DNA of 64,000 nt, from positions 3,720,001-3,784,000 of the forward strand of contig JAHRHY010000001.1 of assembly GCA_019671135.1 (NCBI GenBank), written 5' to 3'. The translations under genes and the position numbers were made by a program. Under the pieces are notes generated by a model, which was given only the letters and a program-made list of their open reading frames with translations, was not told the origin of the DNA and did no database searches. The DNA is from Linnemannia hyalina (lineage: Eukaryota; Mortierellomycota; Mortierellomycetes; Mortierellales; Mortierellaceae). Position 1 is the stretch's first letter. The number at the start of each line of letters is the position of its first letter. This document shows, in pieces, positions 12,206 to 23,889 of the stretch.

Positions 12206-13242
12206 AACAAAACCGACGAGTTCCATGTAAGTGCATCTTCTTCCCTTTTTTCTCTTCGCTTGTCGCTGGTGTTTTTTTTTCGACAACGCGCTGTTCTTGC
12301 CGACCATATTCTTCTTTTCGTTCGACGAAATTCAACTGCCTGATAGGGATACAATTTTACACCCCCAAACCTGCCCCTATACAGCCTACGCACCCGCCAC
12401 TCAGGCACCAATCTGCGCCAAGTTGACCCCGTATCCCAGTACCGCCCCGCAGGCGAGTACCGCAACCCTCTTTCTCAACACCTTCCCCTACAGCCACCAC
12501 CCCATCAACCTTCCACTCTCATCCCCCCGCCTCGACAGTTCTGAACATCCGCTCCCAGAAGGTCAGGACCATGCTCGCACACATACCTTCCTACCGCGCC
12601 TCTGGTCCTTCCACTCCCCTTCTTCAAGACTAGCCACCGAAGAAAGAACCGCAAGCAAGCCGAAAGTCAGAAACGTCAAACATACCGCATGTTCCGGAGT
12701 CCTAGGCCGACGGCGGCGCATTGGAGGAAAATGTATTCTCGTAAACCGTGAACCGCCACCATTCGAAGCACCGTACCCCTTACCCGGACTCCCATGACGC
12801 CCACCAGCACGACCATCACCAACACCAAAAGCACGCTCACACTGCCGATCACACCCACGCCGATGCTGACCATGACGGTCAAGCTGCGGCAAAAGAATGT
12901 TCGCAAGTCTGGACACACACACACATCTCCGACTACCAGAAACAACTCCACCACCACTACTACGACCCAATCACCCAAAACCAACTTCAACCGCATACAC
13001 GACCTCAACAACAGTATACTCCCAAAAAAAGTCAAACATCAACGGACGGACTAAAGGATTACTTGAGTTTTGTCTTCCAAATTCTTCAAGCTGTCCTCAC
13101 CCCCTCTCGCCCGACTACTACCGCCGAACGATGCATGTGCCAAGAGTGCTGTCCTTCAGTTCCCAGAACTCGACCAGTGCCGCTCATCAGTCACAAGCCT
13201 GTTCGCCAATCGCATCGTGAAGGTGCAGGTCCTGCTCAGTAA
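12206..13242 (+). pseudogene. Probable disrupted continuation of the His-rich gene
   Basis: After the stop at 12203 the same frame continues for seven codons to a consensus donor (GTAAGT at 12227). A 120-base intron-like segment ends at 12346, and the next segment is in phase and protein-like (LRQVDPVSQYRPAGEYRN). It is broken by a TGA after PPPRQF near 12540 and ends with a TGA near 12755. A different frame, 12748-13242, is then strongly His-rich (DSHDAHQHDHHQHQKHAH), resembling the upstream exon, and ends at a TAA. Frame changes and stops make an intact product unlikely. Alternatives are a longer gene with introns I did not find, or a second His-rich gene. Confidence 0.35.
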
Positions 13243-13821
13243 TGTCACCTCATGACTTTGTAGCAATAACTAGTACACAGATACAAGTTGATCCAATATA
13301 CTAAAAACCCAAAGAACTTATGCTTGCTCTAATCCATCACATCTTCCCTCCCATGCCAACTTATCTCTCCCTCCCTTTCATTCCTCCCTAATCCTATTTG
13401 CACCTTGGACGATAGACTGGACCGTGTCCCTGTTCGTTCGTCCTTCTCTTCATTTTGATACAATTGCCATCATCAAAAATGCCCATTCGAGCAGCGAGGG
13501 TAGCGAAAGAGTGGCTGTGTGAGGGGGGGGCACCGCACAGGTACAGAATGATCAAAGCAAGATGAAAGGCCATCGACGTGGCTCGTTGATTATGTAAAGT
13601 TCGAACACGATCAAGCTATGTTTTATTTTGTTTAAAACGAAAGAAAAAAAAAAGGAAAGAACGAACAAAAAAATAAATGGGGTTGAACTTTCATTAAGAA
13701 AAAAAAAGAAAAAAAAGAGGTGTACGCATGACCATAGCTTTTAGTGTTGTGTTTGTGTAGTATGCTGTCCGTATCCATGTCCATGTCGAGTTGATCAGTT
13801 CCAGGTGCGGTTCCTGTCACT
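13243..13821. other. Intergenic between convergent genes
   Basis: This span lies between the plus-strand His-rich locus and the minus-strand topoisomerase gene, so it should hold both 3' UTRs and terminators. It contains a run of eight G at 13521-13528 and A-rich stretches at 13645-13720. No gene is visible. Confidence 0.5.
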
Positions 13822-16800
13822 TTAAAACTCCCAGTCTTTGTCGACGGTCATGGCCCACTTGAACTTATCACGGAGGGTCTTGGTGAAGATCTTGTCCAGA
13901 GGAACTTTATGTTTCTCACACCAAGCAGCCGAGATACGAGGGTCAATGTAGTTGATCTTGGATGTACCCAAGGCCGTTTGCTTGTTCTCCTCCTAATAAT
14001 CACGATCAAAATCATAAGTTGATTAGCACCGGTGTCCATACTCGCAGCAACATAAAAATCCAAGAACTCTCAAACATGAGAGAAGCGAGTAAAAGTACCT
14101 TGTCGGTGAGAGAGAGGCGGGTGGCGGCGATGCGCTCGTCCAACTTGAGAATCTGGGCATTACACTTCTCAACAGTGGCACCACGGGTAGGGGGGACAAC
14201 TCCCTTCTTGCGCTCATTGGCGAGGTCCTTGGCCTTAACATCGACTTCCTTGAGCAAGTCCTTGAGCTCTCCAGCGGGCATAGGCTTTTCCTTGTTCTCC
14301 TTCCTCTTCAAGTTATCCTTCTCAAACTTGGCCTTGATCCTTTCCCGCTCCTTCTCCAACAGCTGTGTCTCATACTCCTCGATCCAATCATCCTCAAGAT
14401 CCGACTCGGGCTCAAGCAACTCGGGCCTCTTCTTCTTCAGCTTGGGCTCTAACGACAAAATCATCTTCTTCTGCTTCATCTTCTGGTACTTGTACGCGCG
14501 CACCTAATCGTATCAGAGAGTATGTAAATGAAGGTTAGAAGATTGAGATAGAGGAAATATCAGTTCAAACGATCAAACACGCGAGGCAGCTCAATGGGTT
14601 ACCTTGTCTTCGATCTTGCCGATTTGGCCGGCATGACCCTTGCTGACGGCACGCTGATGGTTACAAAGGATGGCGACATCTCTGTTGGCGCGGTTGTAGG
14701 CAAGCAACTTCTCGGCGATGGTGCCGTCCTTGGGTGTCCTCTTCTCCAGCTGATCCTGGAATGTGAACGACGCGTTGAAGGTACGGAACACCTTCGCCGT
14801 CAATCCCTTCATCAAGTTCTGCAAATGCTTGTTCAACTCCGACGTCTGTTATATCCATCAAAGTAAGGAATGTTAGCAGTGTTTTGCCTTGTATCTCTTA
14901 ACCAGAGGTTCCACTGTGAAGATCAAAGAGCAACGTTGAGTAAAAAGTACCTTGAGGCGATCAAAGAGATCGTCGCCTTCCTGGGCAGGCTCGCGCTTGA
15001 AGAGGCGGATGTTTTTGAACACCTGCTCATCGACCTCGACAGTCTTTTCGTAACGGATCGAATCCTTACCCAAAAAATCCAGATGCATAATGTTGGGCTT
15101 CTCCAGAGTAACGTGCTCGAAACGAAGCGAACAGCAGCCAACCGTGTCAGCCTCGTCCTCTCCCTTTTCGTTTCCTGCTCTCAGAGCCAGACGATCAATC
15201 AGGTACAAGGCCGTGGCACGCTGACGGTTAAACATCTTCTTGTCCTTGAGATCTGCCATGTAGCCGCGACGAATCCAGTCGATCTCCTTCTTGAGTGCCC
15301 TGGCAGTCTCGAACTTCTTCAAGTCGGACTGACCCTTCAAAGAACTTCCAGCAGCCAAGAAGACGTACTTGGTCGAGTCGTTGACGTTCTCCTTCCATGT
15401 AGCGAGCCAGGTCTTGGTATCGTCATGAACAATGGCGCCCCACTTGTGTCCTGCAGGCGCTTTGGGAATAGGTGCGTCCCTGCTCAAGTTAAGACTGACC
15501 TGCTCTGGTTGCACACGGAGCTGGTAGGTTTTGAACATCGAAGAAAGCGAGGCATACTTGATTAGTTAAGGTCCCAATGTGTCTCTTCGTTGTGGATATA
15601 AGACAATCGCCACATGGATCCCATATCGGTAAACACAACTTGCAAATATACCTTGAGGCAGCCTGTCTTGGGGTGCTTTCCGCGTCCACGGAACAGACCT
15701 GGGGGTTCGATGCGGTAGTTGCCGACCTTCTCCTTGCGACCATCCAAGTAGCAGGTTCCGTACATTTCATCCAAAACCATCTTTTCCTCCTTGGCCGCCT
15801 CCTTTTGGTCCTTGGTCATGTTCTTCCGCTTCTCTTTCTCAGCCTGGTAGTACTCGTACATAGGAGTAAAGTCGCACTTTTTAAAGCTGGTGATCTCGGG
15901 CGACTAGTTATCAACAGAAGGTTAGATAAAGTTCATTGCTTAGATGTCATTCCTATAATTTAAGCAAAGTATCAACCATATGCAAAGCCATAAAATAAAG
16001 CATGGACTTACAGTCTTGTGGGCCTTGGCGATCTTTGAAAAGTCCCTGAAAAAGTTCTCCTGGAAGGTAGGGTTCTCCGCATGCTCGGTGAACAGGAGGG
16101 CACCAAAGAATCCAGCGATCTCCTCGACAGCAGGCGCCAGTGTAATAGGCTTGCCTATTCAATGCATCGTAAGAATTAAAAGAAAGATTGAGTGAGTAAC
16201 GAGGTCGCCTTATCGATGGTTGATTTGTGACACGGACAGGGAAAAAAACATGGAGAAAGGGGTTGCTCATTACCATCGTATTTCATCTTGACACCGTGGG
16301 GAACATATTCAGGAGGGAAGTATACGCCGTTGTGCTTGAGAGAAGTCCACTTGACGGATTCGTCTTCGTTGTCCTTCTGGTTCAACCACCATGCGTCGGC
16401 ATCCTCGTCTTCGTCCTCCTCCTTTTTGACCTTCTTAACCTTGGACTTGTCATCCTCCTCCTCCTCCTCCTCCTTCTTGACCTTCTTGAGCTTGGACCTG
16501 TCGTCCACTTCCTCCCTGCCGCGCCTTTTGATGGTAGTCGTGCTCTGCTTGGATTTGCTGGAGGAAACGGGCTCGGTCTTTACCTTGGTCTTGGTCGGTG
16601 TAGATGTCTTCTTGAAAGCAGCCTTCTTCGCCTATGCCAGGCAGGTGGTGAGGGTTGCATTAGATTAGTACTTTGGATGGGTGGAATAGCAACATGTTTT
16701 CTTGTTTTCTCTTTTTGTCAATGAAGAAGCGTCGAAATTGGACACATATCGTGTCCGGTTGTGAGGTTGTTCCACAGCACCCGCTGACCGACTTCCTCAT

Positions 16801-18612
16801 TCGTCGTCTATCTAGAGCAATTGATATGATGTTACTTACTAGGGGGGCATCCGAGTCAGAGGAGGATTCTTCCTTGTACTTTGGCGCAGCCTTGGTTCTG
16901 GAGGTTCCGTTTGTGCCGTTAGTCTTGGAAGAGCCATTGGTCTTGGCTTTGGAGTCGACAGTCTTCTTCTTGGCCAAAGGAACGTCCGAATCCGATGAGC
17001 CGTGGAAATCGCCTTCGCCATCGCTATTTGAGCTGTCGTCCTTGTAGGATTTCTTCTTTGCTGCTGATGGGCGGGCGCGCTTCGCGGCTGGGGGTCCACT
17101 GTCGCTGCTGGACAAAGTATCTGCGTCTTCGTCATCATCATCATCGAGGACTCTTTTCCGGACGGCTGGTCGCTTGCGTTTGCCGAGGGGTGTGTCCGAG
17201 TCACTGCCACTGTCAAGGTTGTCTATTGTTCATTTATTTATAAAAAAAAGGGATTTAGTTACTTGACCAAGCAAAGGTAATCAGATGAAGTTGACCAAAT
17301 TCAAAGAAAGAGATGATTCGGATCTGTTCTGACTGAAGCGGGACAATCCTGTAAGCAACTCATCCGCACGGTTGTTGCCTTTTCCTCTTCCTCACAGTGT
17401 GCACAGGTCGGACCAGTCAAAGAGTGAAAAATAAGGTCGAGTGGGTGTAGCGTGAGTGCACCCTCTGTCACAGGTGATAACATCGACGCACACCAGACAC
17501 AGCAACAAACCCCGCACTTTTCTTTCGTCCACGTCGAATGTGGTCCCGACAAAGAGGCGTTTTGACCATAATAAGCAGTGCCCTCTCTCCTGGAACAATG
17601 GACTATGATGATGATCCACACCACCCTGGGCTTGCCTGAGCCACTTGAGCCACTGTTCATTTTTCTCCTTCCCTCAAGCACAGTCAATTCCTATTGTTAT
17701 TGTTGCTGTTCACCCTTTTCAAACCCTTATCCCCTTCCCTTTCTTCCTTTCTCCCCCCTCCCTCCCGCCTCCCACCATCCTCCGTCCGTCCCAAATGAAA
17801 TAAAACAACACACAATCAATCATTGATCCACCCGACCTTAGTCCTGCCTCTTTGTCTGTATCTTTGCATGGTATGTCCGCATGGGGTCATACATACCAAC
17901 CATCATCATCCTCCCTCATCGTCTCTTTGTTCTTTGTTCTTTGTTCTTTGATCTGCCTGTAGCTTATTTGAGTAGTACAATCACCATCACCATCCCTTCT
18001 GTCCTACATCCATCGCACTATAATCGCCTCTTCTCCTCTCACTCTGCTCACCACAGCTCGACCCCACTTTGCCCAACTCCAAGCTCTTTTTTTTTTTTTT
18101 TTTTTTTATTTCGCCCTCCCTTTACCCTTCTTCTTCGCCCATATCCTCCCACTTCACCCACGGAAAACAAAAGAGAAATGAAAGAAAATCTTAGACATAC
18201 CTCTCCCTCCTTCCCTCCTTTCCTCTTTCATTCTTTTCGCATTGCATCAAAAAGTGTGGTACTACCATAACCCCATAGTTGTGTTAATTTCCTTTTCTTT
18301 TTCTTTTTTTCTCTAAAAAACGCGTACAAGTCGCGTGTATAGGATTTGGACTCTCTCTCTCTCTCTCTCCCTCTCTCTTCAACCAACGGATCAGATAATT
18401 AAGAGATGCTCTAGAAACCCTTGTTGACAAAAAAAACACTTAGCCCTTTCTCCTTTTTATCCTTGCTCCTAGATCGGATATAATTATTGTGTGTGTGTGT
18501 GTTTACGCCTGTTGTCGCTGGAGTAGGGTTGCTTACTGGTAGAGGGCTTGTTGGCACGCTGTTGTTGTTGCCTCCTCTTGGCGAGGGGAATGTCTTCCGA
18601 ATCCGACGACAT
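13822..18612 (-). CDS. TOP1: DNA topoisomerase I (type IB), 866 aa
   Basis: This nuclear enzyme relaxes supercoils by making a transient 3'-phosphotyrosyl nick. Nine exons splice in phase: 18612-18537, 17222-16840, 16631-16274, 16154-16012, 15903-15652, 15520-14951, 14845-14603, 14503-14099 and 13992-13822. The N-terminal third is a charged Lys/Ser/Asp tail with repeated SDSD-x-PL-x-K motifs. The core follows, with [39 protein letters not shown] (active-site Arg), FLGKDSIRY (Lys), KVFRTFNAS (Arg) and ILCNHQR (His). A coiled linker leads to [10 protein letters not shown], which holds the catalytic Tyr (about residue 825). Length and order fit eukaryotic TOP1. The acceptor at 15520 was preferred over an earlier in-frame one because it restores LK-LRVQPEQ, matching the family. 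Exon 1 is only 76 bases and is separated by a 1314-base intron, so the start is slightly less certain than the core. Confidence 0.93.
17223..18536 (-). other. Unusually long first intron of TOP1
   Basis: The first intron is 1314 bases, while the other TOP1 introns are 99 to 208. It starts GTAAGC and ends AATAG. Inside are pyrimidine-rich plus-strand DNA, four copies of TTCTTTG near 17928-17952, a run of about 21 T at 18087-18107, a CT repeat at 18351-18378 and a GT repeat near 18489-18501. Plus-strand ORFs in it are low-complexity and are not called. Confidence 0.65.
18351..18378. repeat. (CT)n microsatellite
   Basis: A near-perfect CT dinucleotide run within the first TOP1 intron, with one CC interruption. 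Confidence 0.9.
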
Positions 18613-19021
18613 TCTGCGTGGTTGTGCTTTGTTTGTGTGTTGTGCTGTTGTAGTGTTGAATGAGAGTGGAATGCGGCGTGAATGAGTGTAGTAGCTGATC
18701 AGCTGAGTGAAGGGGGTGAAAGGGGAGTGGAAGGGGTTATGTGTTGTGAGTGGAATGTATGTGAGTGTGTCGTGTGGTTGGCTGGAGTGTGTCAGAAGGG
18801 GGAGAGAAAAAGAGGGAGAGTGGGGAGAAAGAAAAGAAAAAAAGAACCAAGTCCGCTATTTGTAGGGAGAAACGAAATAAAAAAATTTGCACAAGTCGAA
18901 AAAAACCGCAACTTGCGTTTTTTTTTCAATGGCGAAAATTACGTCATGGTATAGGAACATCGCATTTACTGCTTAATTAATTAATTTGTTTGTTAAAGCG
19001 TAATAATGCCGTAAATGTGAT
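18613..19021. other. TOP1 promoter and ABC transporter 3' flank
   Basis: There are 409 bases between two minus-strand genes in tandem. The part next to TOP1 is C/A-rich on the coding strand, as in leaders. A TTACGTCA half-CRE-like site lies near 18939-18946 and TTAATTAATTAATT near 18975. No gene is seen. Confidence 0.5.
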
Positions 19022-22000
19022 CTACGAGCTGGTGCTGGTACCAGGGCCAATACTGGTAGAGGGGTGCTTTTTGTCCCATTGCTCCTTGGCGGCCTGGCGG
19101 AGCTTGGCCTCGTTCTCGGATCCGGTATCCGCCACCATCCGCCTCAACCATCCCTTGCCAGACGTCGTCGTCACAGACGGGTCCTTACCCATAATCTCGC
19201 TGGGTCGGAATTCGCCCGGAGGACAGTTCAACAGGGCCCAGGGCTCGTCAAACTCCATCACCTCACCCTGATCCAACACCAAGATCCGGTCATAGTCGCC
19301 AATAACAGTGTTCAACCGATGAGCAATAGTAAACACCGTCGCTCCCTGGAACTGCGTATGGATCGCCTTCTGGATCATCCTATCCGACTGCAAATCCACG
19401 TTGGCCGTCGCCTCGTCCATGACAATAATCTTGGATCGCCGCAAGACAGCACGGGCCAGCGAAAGCAACTGACGCTCACCAATACTGAAGTTCTTGCCGT
19501 TATCGTCCACAACCGCATCCAGTCCACCCTCAAGTCCCTCGACCATCCGCTTCAACTCTGCAGCCTCGAGCGCAGCCCAGATATCAGCATCCTGATGCTT
19601 GGATGTAGGATCGAGGTTAAACCGGAGCGTGCCGCGGAAGAGGAAGGGCTCCTGTGGGATAATCGCCATGTTCTGGCGCAGATCGTGCATACCGATCTGA
19701 CTAATGTCGATCCCGTCAATGCTGATACCACCGCGGTGGGGTGGGTCGCCAGCCATAGTCTCGACAAGTCGGAATATAGCTCCAATCATACTCGACTTTC
19801 CTGCTCCTGTACGACCAACAATACCAATCTTCTCGCCAGCCTTGAACTCGAGCGAAATGTTCTTGAGGACGGGGCCGTCGCCGCGGGGGTAGGTCAACGA
19901 CATGTCCGAGAAAGTGACCTTGGCCTCCGTAGGCCATCCGTTGGGGATGACACTCGATCCATCAGGGTTCTTGCGGTGACGACCAGACTCCTCGGGCTTG
20001 ACCTTGGCATACTCCATCATACGCTCGACCGACACCATCTGGATAGCAGCCTCGACACTCTGGCGGACAGCCCACTGCAACTCTCCACTTAGCTGGGTGA
20101 CATAGTTGAGAGCTAATCCGACATACGCAGCCTGCTGCGCAGCCTGGTTTGGATCCCGAACAGCCACACAAGCGATAGCAGTGATACCCAAGAACACCGC
20201 CGACAGCGCGTCGAGACGGAAACCAAGCCAACGCGCGCAGATCAGGTACGCGAAGAAGGCGCGACCATTGTCCTCCTGCGCCTCAACAAACCGGCCCATA
20301 AAACGCCCTCCTGCACCAAATGCACGTACCGAAGTCAATCCATCCAAGGTCTCGGAGAGCTGGGAGTAGATAGGCGAACGGGTCTGACTGTCGATACGTT
20401 TGACTTGACGACTGGTCCTGATGTAGATCGTGCGAAGTCCAATAAAGCCGGCAAAGAGGAATGGGATAGCAATGATAATCCAGGCGTTGACGATACAGAC
20501 TACAATGACAGATCCGAACAACATGAACAAGATCTGGATGGTATCAAAGAAGGTATAGGGTAGCAGTTCGTCGCAGTTGGCCATGTCCTTGGAGAATCGG
20601 TTCAGGACCCGTCCGTGGGGGTTGGCGTGGAAAAAATCGAGTCCGGTCTTGAGGAGGGCATCCAACATGGCCTGGAAAATACCCTTGGAACTCTCCGTGA
20701 CACAGTAGAAGAAGATAAAGGATCGGAATAGGGTCATCACGATGGTGGCCAGACAGTATAAACCAAAGACCATAGGATAGTACGACCTTTCTTGCTCCTC
20801 CCCAGAACTTGAAGACCACTGTGACAAGAAGAAGTCTCCGGCAGTCATGATTGCCTGGGCGCTAGCCAGAGACAAAACGATCAAGACAAGGCGAAAAGGG
20901 GATGAACCGTAGCGGAAAAAGTCGTAGTAAACTCTCCAGGGAGTGTCACCCTCCTGGACCTCCTCGACTGTCAGGTTGAGCTCGGGACCATCCCCATCAT
21001 CCTCCACGGCGGTATCCTTGGACTTGACACGCTTGAGAGCAGCTTCAGCAGCAGTAGCCTCCTTGATGGCGGCCTTCATGATAGCATCGTCTTCGCCCTC
21101 GACAGCAGTGGGGGCCTTCTTGGCGAACTCGCGGAGGACGTCGACAAACTTGGCGCGGGTCTTGACACTCTTGATCGATTTTCCATCATCGATCTGCTTC
21201 TCAACAACAACCTCCTCCTGCATCACATCGTCCACGCGTCCAACATGGGTGACCTGGCCCTGCTCGAGAACAATGACATTCTCGCAATCCTTGATGTACT
21301 GAAGCTGGTGGGTAACCAAGACACGGGCCTTACCCTTGAGGAGTCCGTTGATGCAGTTCTGGAACAGTGCACGTCCAACCTTGGGATCGACAGCCGAGAG
21401 GGGGTCATCTAGGATGTAAACATCCGAATCCCTGTAGGCGGCTCTGGCGAGCGAGACACGGGCACGCTGACCTCCACTGAGGGTGACACCCTTCTCTCCG
21501 ATGATCGTCTCATCGCCCTTGGGGAGCAGGGAAAGATCTCGGGTGAGTTCACAGGCCTTGATGACCTCGTCATAGCGCTTCTGGTCAAACTTGGAGCCAA
21601 ACAAGATGTTGCTCCTGATGGTTCCCGCAAAGATCCATGGCGACTGGGCAGAGTAGGACATGCTGAGGTGCTTGCCCTGGCTGTTCTTGGCCAAGGCAAG
21701 GGATCCCGAAACCAGAGGCAGCTCTCCCAACAACGCCATACAGAAACTGGACTTTCCGCATCCGACAGGACCGACAATGGCGAGCAACTCATCGCGGCGG
21801 AGGGTCATAGTGATGTTTTCGAGAACGGCTTTGGTGGGGCTAAGGACGGTCAAGTTATCGCTGCTGCTGTCAAGTTCCTGTCCTTGTTTCTGCTCCAATT
21901 CGTGCTTCTCGCCATGCTTTTCCTGGTTCTTGCGCTTATCCTTGGCTGACATCTCCAAGACCTCGTTCTTTTCAGATGTGGAGACTGTCCAGGAGAAAGA

Positions 22001-23735
22001 GGCGTTTCCCATCTCGACCAAGACCGCGGGATCCGAAGGTGGCTGGGTACCGGCATCTTTTTCATTGTTGTCGTTGTCATCGTCGGCAGCACTCTGGAAC
22101 TCGTTCTCGATACCTCTCAACTCGGGCAACATCAGGAAATCAGTGATGCGACGAACCGAGACTCTGGTCTCTGCCATGGTCTCGAGAGCCTTGGGGAAGA
22201 AGGATGTCATGGTAAGGCGCATTACGTTGAACAGCGTCAAAGAAACAAAGACCTTGTCGGGGCTCAGAATCTTGGAGGCATCTCCTGCCTTGTATTGGAG
22301 CCAGTAGGTGACAAAGACAAAGAGGGCGGTCAAGGGCTGGAAGAAGAAGTAGATGGCCATGTTGATAGCACGCATAGTGTTGGCCTTGAAGATGTATTTG
22401 ACCTCGATCGAGCGCAACATCATAATCTTCTCCTGGAAGGGAACCTCCCATGCGCACAACTTGACCAACTCGATTCCTGAAAAGACATCCGAGAGAGTCC
22501 TGATACGTTCGTCACGGGCGTTGACGGTCTTTGAGCGGATGGTGGCGAAATGGCGAGAAAAGTAGGTTTGGAGGGGCAGCAACAGGGCAAAGACGAGCAA
22601 TCCCGACAGGCAGGCGACGCCAATTTCTCTCCAGAGGAAGTACATGACAGCAATCATCTCCAGAGGTCCGATGATGGCGTATAGCATGAACGGTGTCGTG
22701 TTTTCGAACGGCTGCACATCTATTTTGTCACAATGGAGTATGTCGTTAGCAAGAAGGCTCGAGCAGTATCAAATACATTGAAAGCGACAAGGTAGAATTG
22801 AAAGAATAACATACCATTGGAGATGAGGTTGACGATGGTACCAGTGGCGATGGAGCTGGAGGTGGACAGGGCGAGACACTTGCGGTACATGAGGGAGATG
22901 ACACTTTGGCGGATCCAGAGACCGGTGCGCATGGTGGGGAAGAAATAGTGGTGGTGCATGGTGCCGTGGAAGAGGGTGACGACGAAGAGTCCGACCGCGT
23001 AGCCCATTCCTGTGCTTGTCGGAGCCTCGGGATCGCGGATGAAGCGAATCACATATCTAGTATGGTAGGATGTCGCAAAGATTATATATGAGGAATGGGG
23101 TTAGTAATAGGTAGAAGGTCAGTGCGATGGAGAAGGAGCCACGCGAGATCGCGAGTAGGGGTGGACTGGAATGTGTTATCTTTGTCAAATAAAATGAAAG
23201 CAAGGAAGGTAAAATTACCCCATGAGGATGGCCTCGCTGATCTTGCAGACGGATTCGAGGCAGCCGGTGAAAAGGGAAAGAGAGAAGTAGAGACCAAAGC
23301 AGCGGAAGAGGACCAGGTAGAGATTAGGTCGTTGTGGTTTGCCCGTCTCCTTTGCCTTGCGCTGCTTCTTTTCGACTTCCTTTGTCCATTCCTTGAGGAG
23401 TCTGTCGGTGATTCCCTTGACGTGATCGTTCTGCGACAGCAGGTCCAGGTCTGTGTCTACGATTGTGTTGCTCTAATGGATGTGTGGACAGCAATGGTTG
23501 TTGTTAATATCGATGTAGGTTCGTATGGATGAAGGAAGGGATCAAGGCAATTTAATTCGCAGTAATCCAATGAGAAATTAAGCACGGCTGCGCTGAGTGG
23601 CAGTGTACAGTAAGGGAGGAGTGAACTTACCCATCCGTGGATCAAGAGTGGCTGAATCCAGTTGAATGAAAAGTAAGAGAGCCAGTTGGCAGTCTCGATC
23701 TTTGCTGAAGGATTCTTCTTGTCCTTGTCCGCCAT
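19022..23735 (-). CDS. ABCC-type (MRP-like) full ABC transporter, 1432 aa
   Basis: This is an ATP-driven membrane exporter of the multidrug-resistance-associated branch, with organic anions or conjugates as likely substrates; the exact substrate and membrane are unknown. Exons 23735-23631, 23472-23219, 23056-22815 and 22719-19022 splice in phase. The order is a short N-terminus without a TMD0, TMD1 (about 60-430), NBD1, TMD2 (about 720-1030), NBD2. NBD1 has Walker A GPVGCGKSS near residue 516, signature LSGGQRARVSLARAA and Walker B VYILDDPLSAVD. NBD2 has Walker A GRTGAGKSS near 1165, the divergent signature FSIGERQLLSLARA, Walker B IIVMDEATANVD and the H-loop IAHRL. A charged linker lies between NBD1 and TMD2. 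The Asp in NBD1 where a catalytic Glu would be is usual for ABCC proteins. The call of subfamily is firm; a yeast Yor1 or human ABCC4-like role is only a guess. Confidence 0.93.
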
Positions 23736-23851
23736 GTTGGTTGTATGTTATTAAGTATAAGGTGTGAATGTAAATGCAGGCGAATGAGAGAGTGAACCGA
23801 TCAGCAGAAGTGTATGTACGAATGTATATGTGTATGAATGTATAAGTAAAA

Positions 23852-23889
23852 GTGGTATGTTTGCTGAACAGTGGTATGTTTGCTGAACA
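23852..23889. repeat. Exact 19-bp tandem duplication upstream of ABC gene
   Basis: The unit GTGGTATGTTTGCTGAACA occurs twice head to tail with no mismatch, 117 to 154 bases upstream of the transporter ATG. It could be a duplicated regulatory element in the leader or promoter, or a recent replication slip. Confidence 0.9.

Noticed and set aside
12231..12797. 188-codon plus-strand ORF in the His-rich locus
   Set aside because: Third-position C bias and the splice phase from the upstream exon favour another frame of the same DNA.
17881..18270. 129-codon plus-strand ORF inside TOP1 intron 1
   Set aside because: It runs through TTCTTTG repeats and a T run and encodes Phe/Pro/Ser tracts; there is no evidence for a nested gene.
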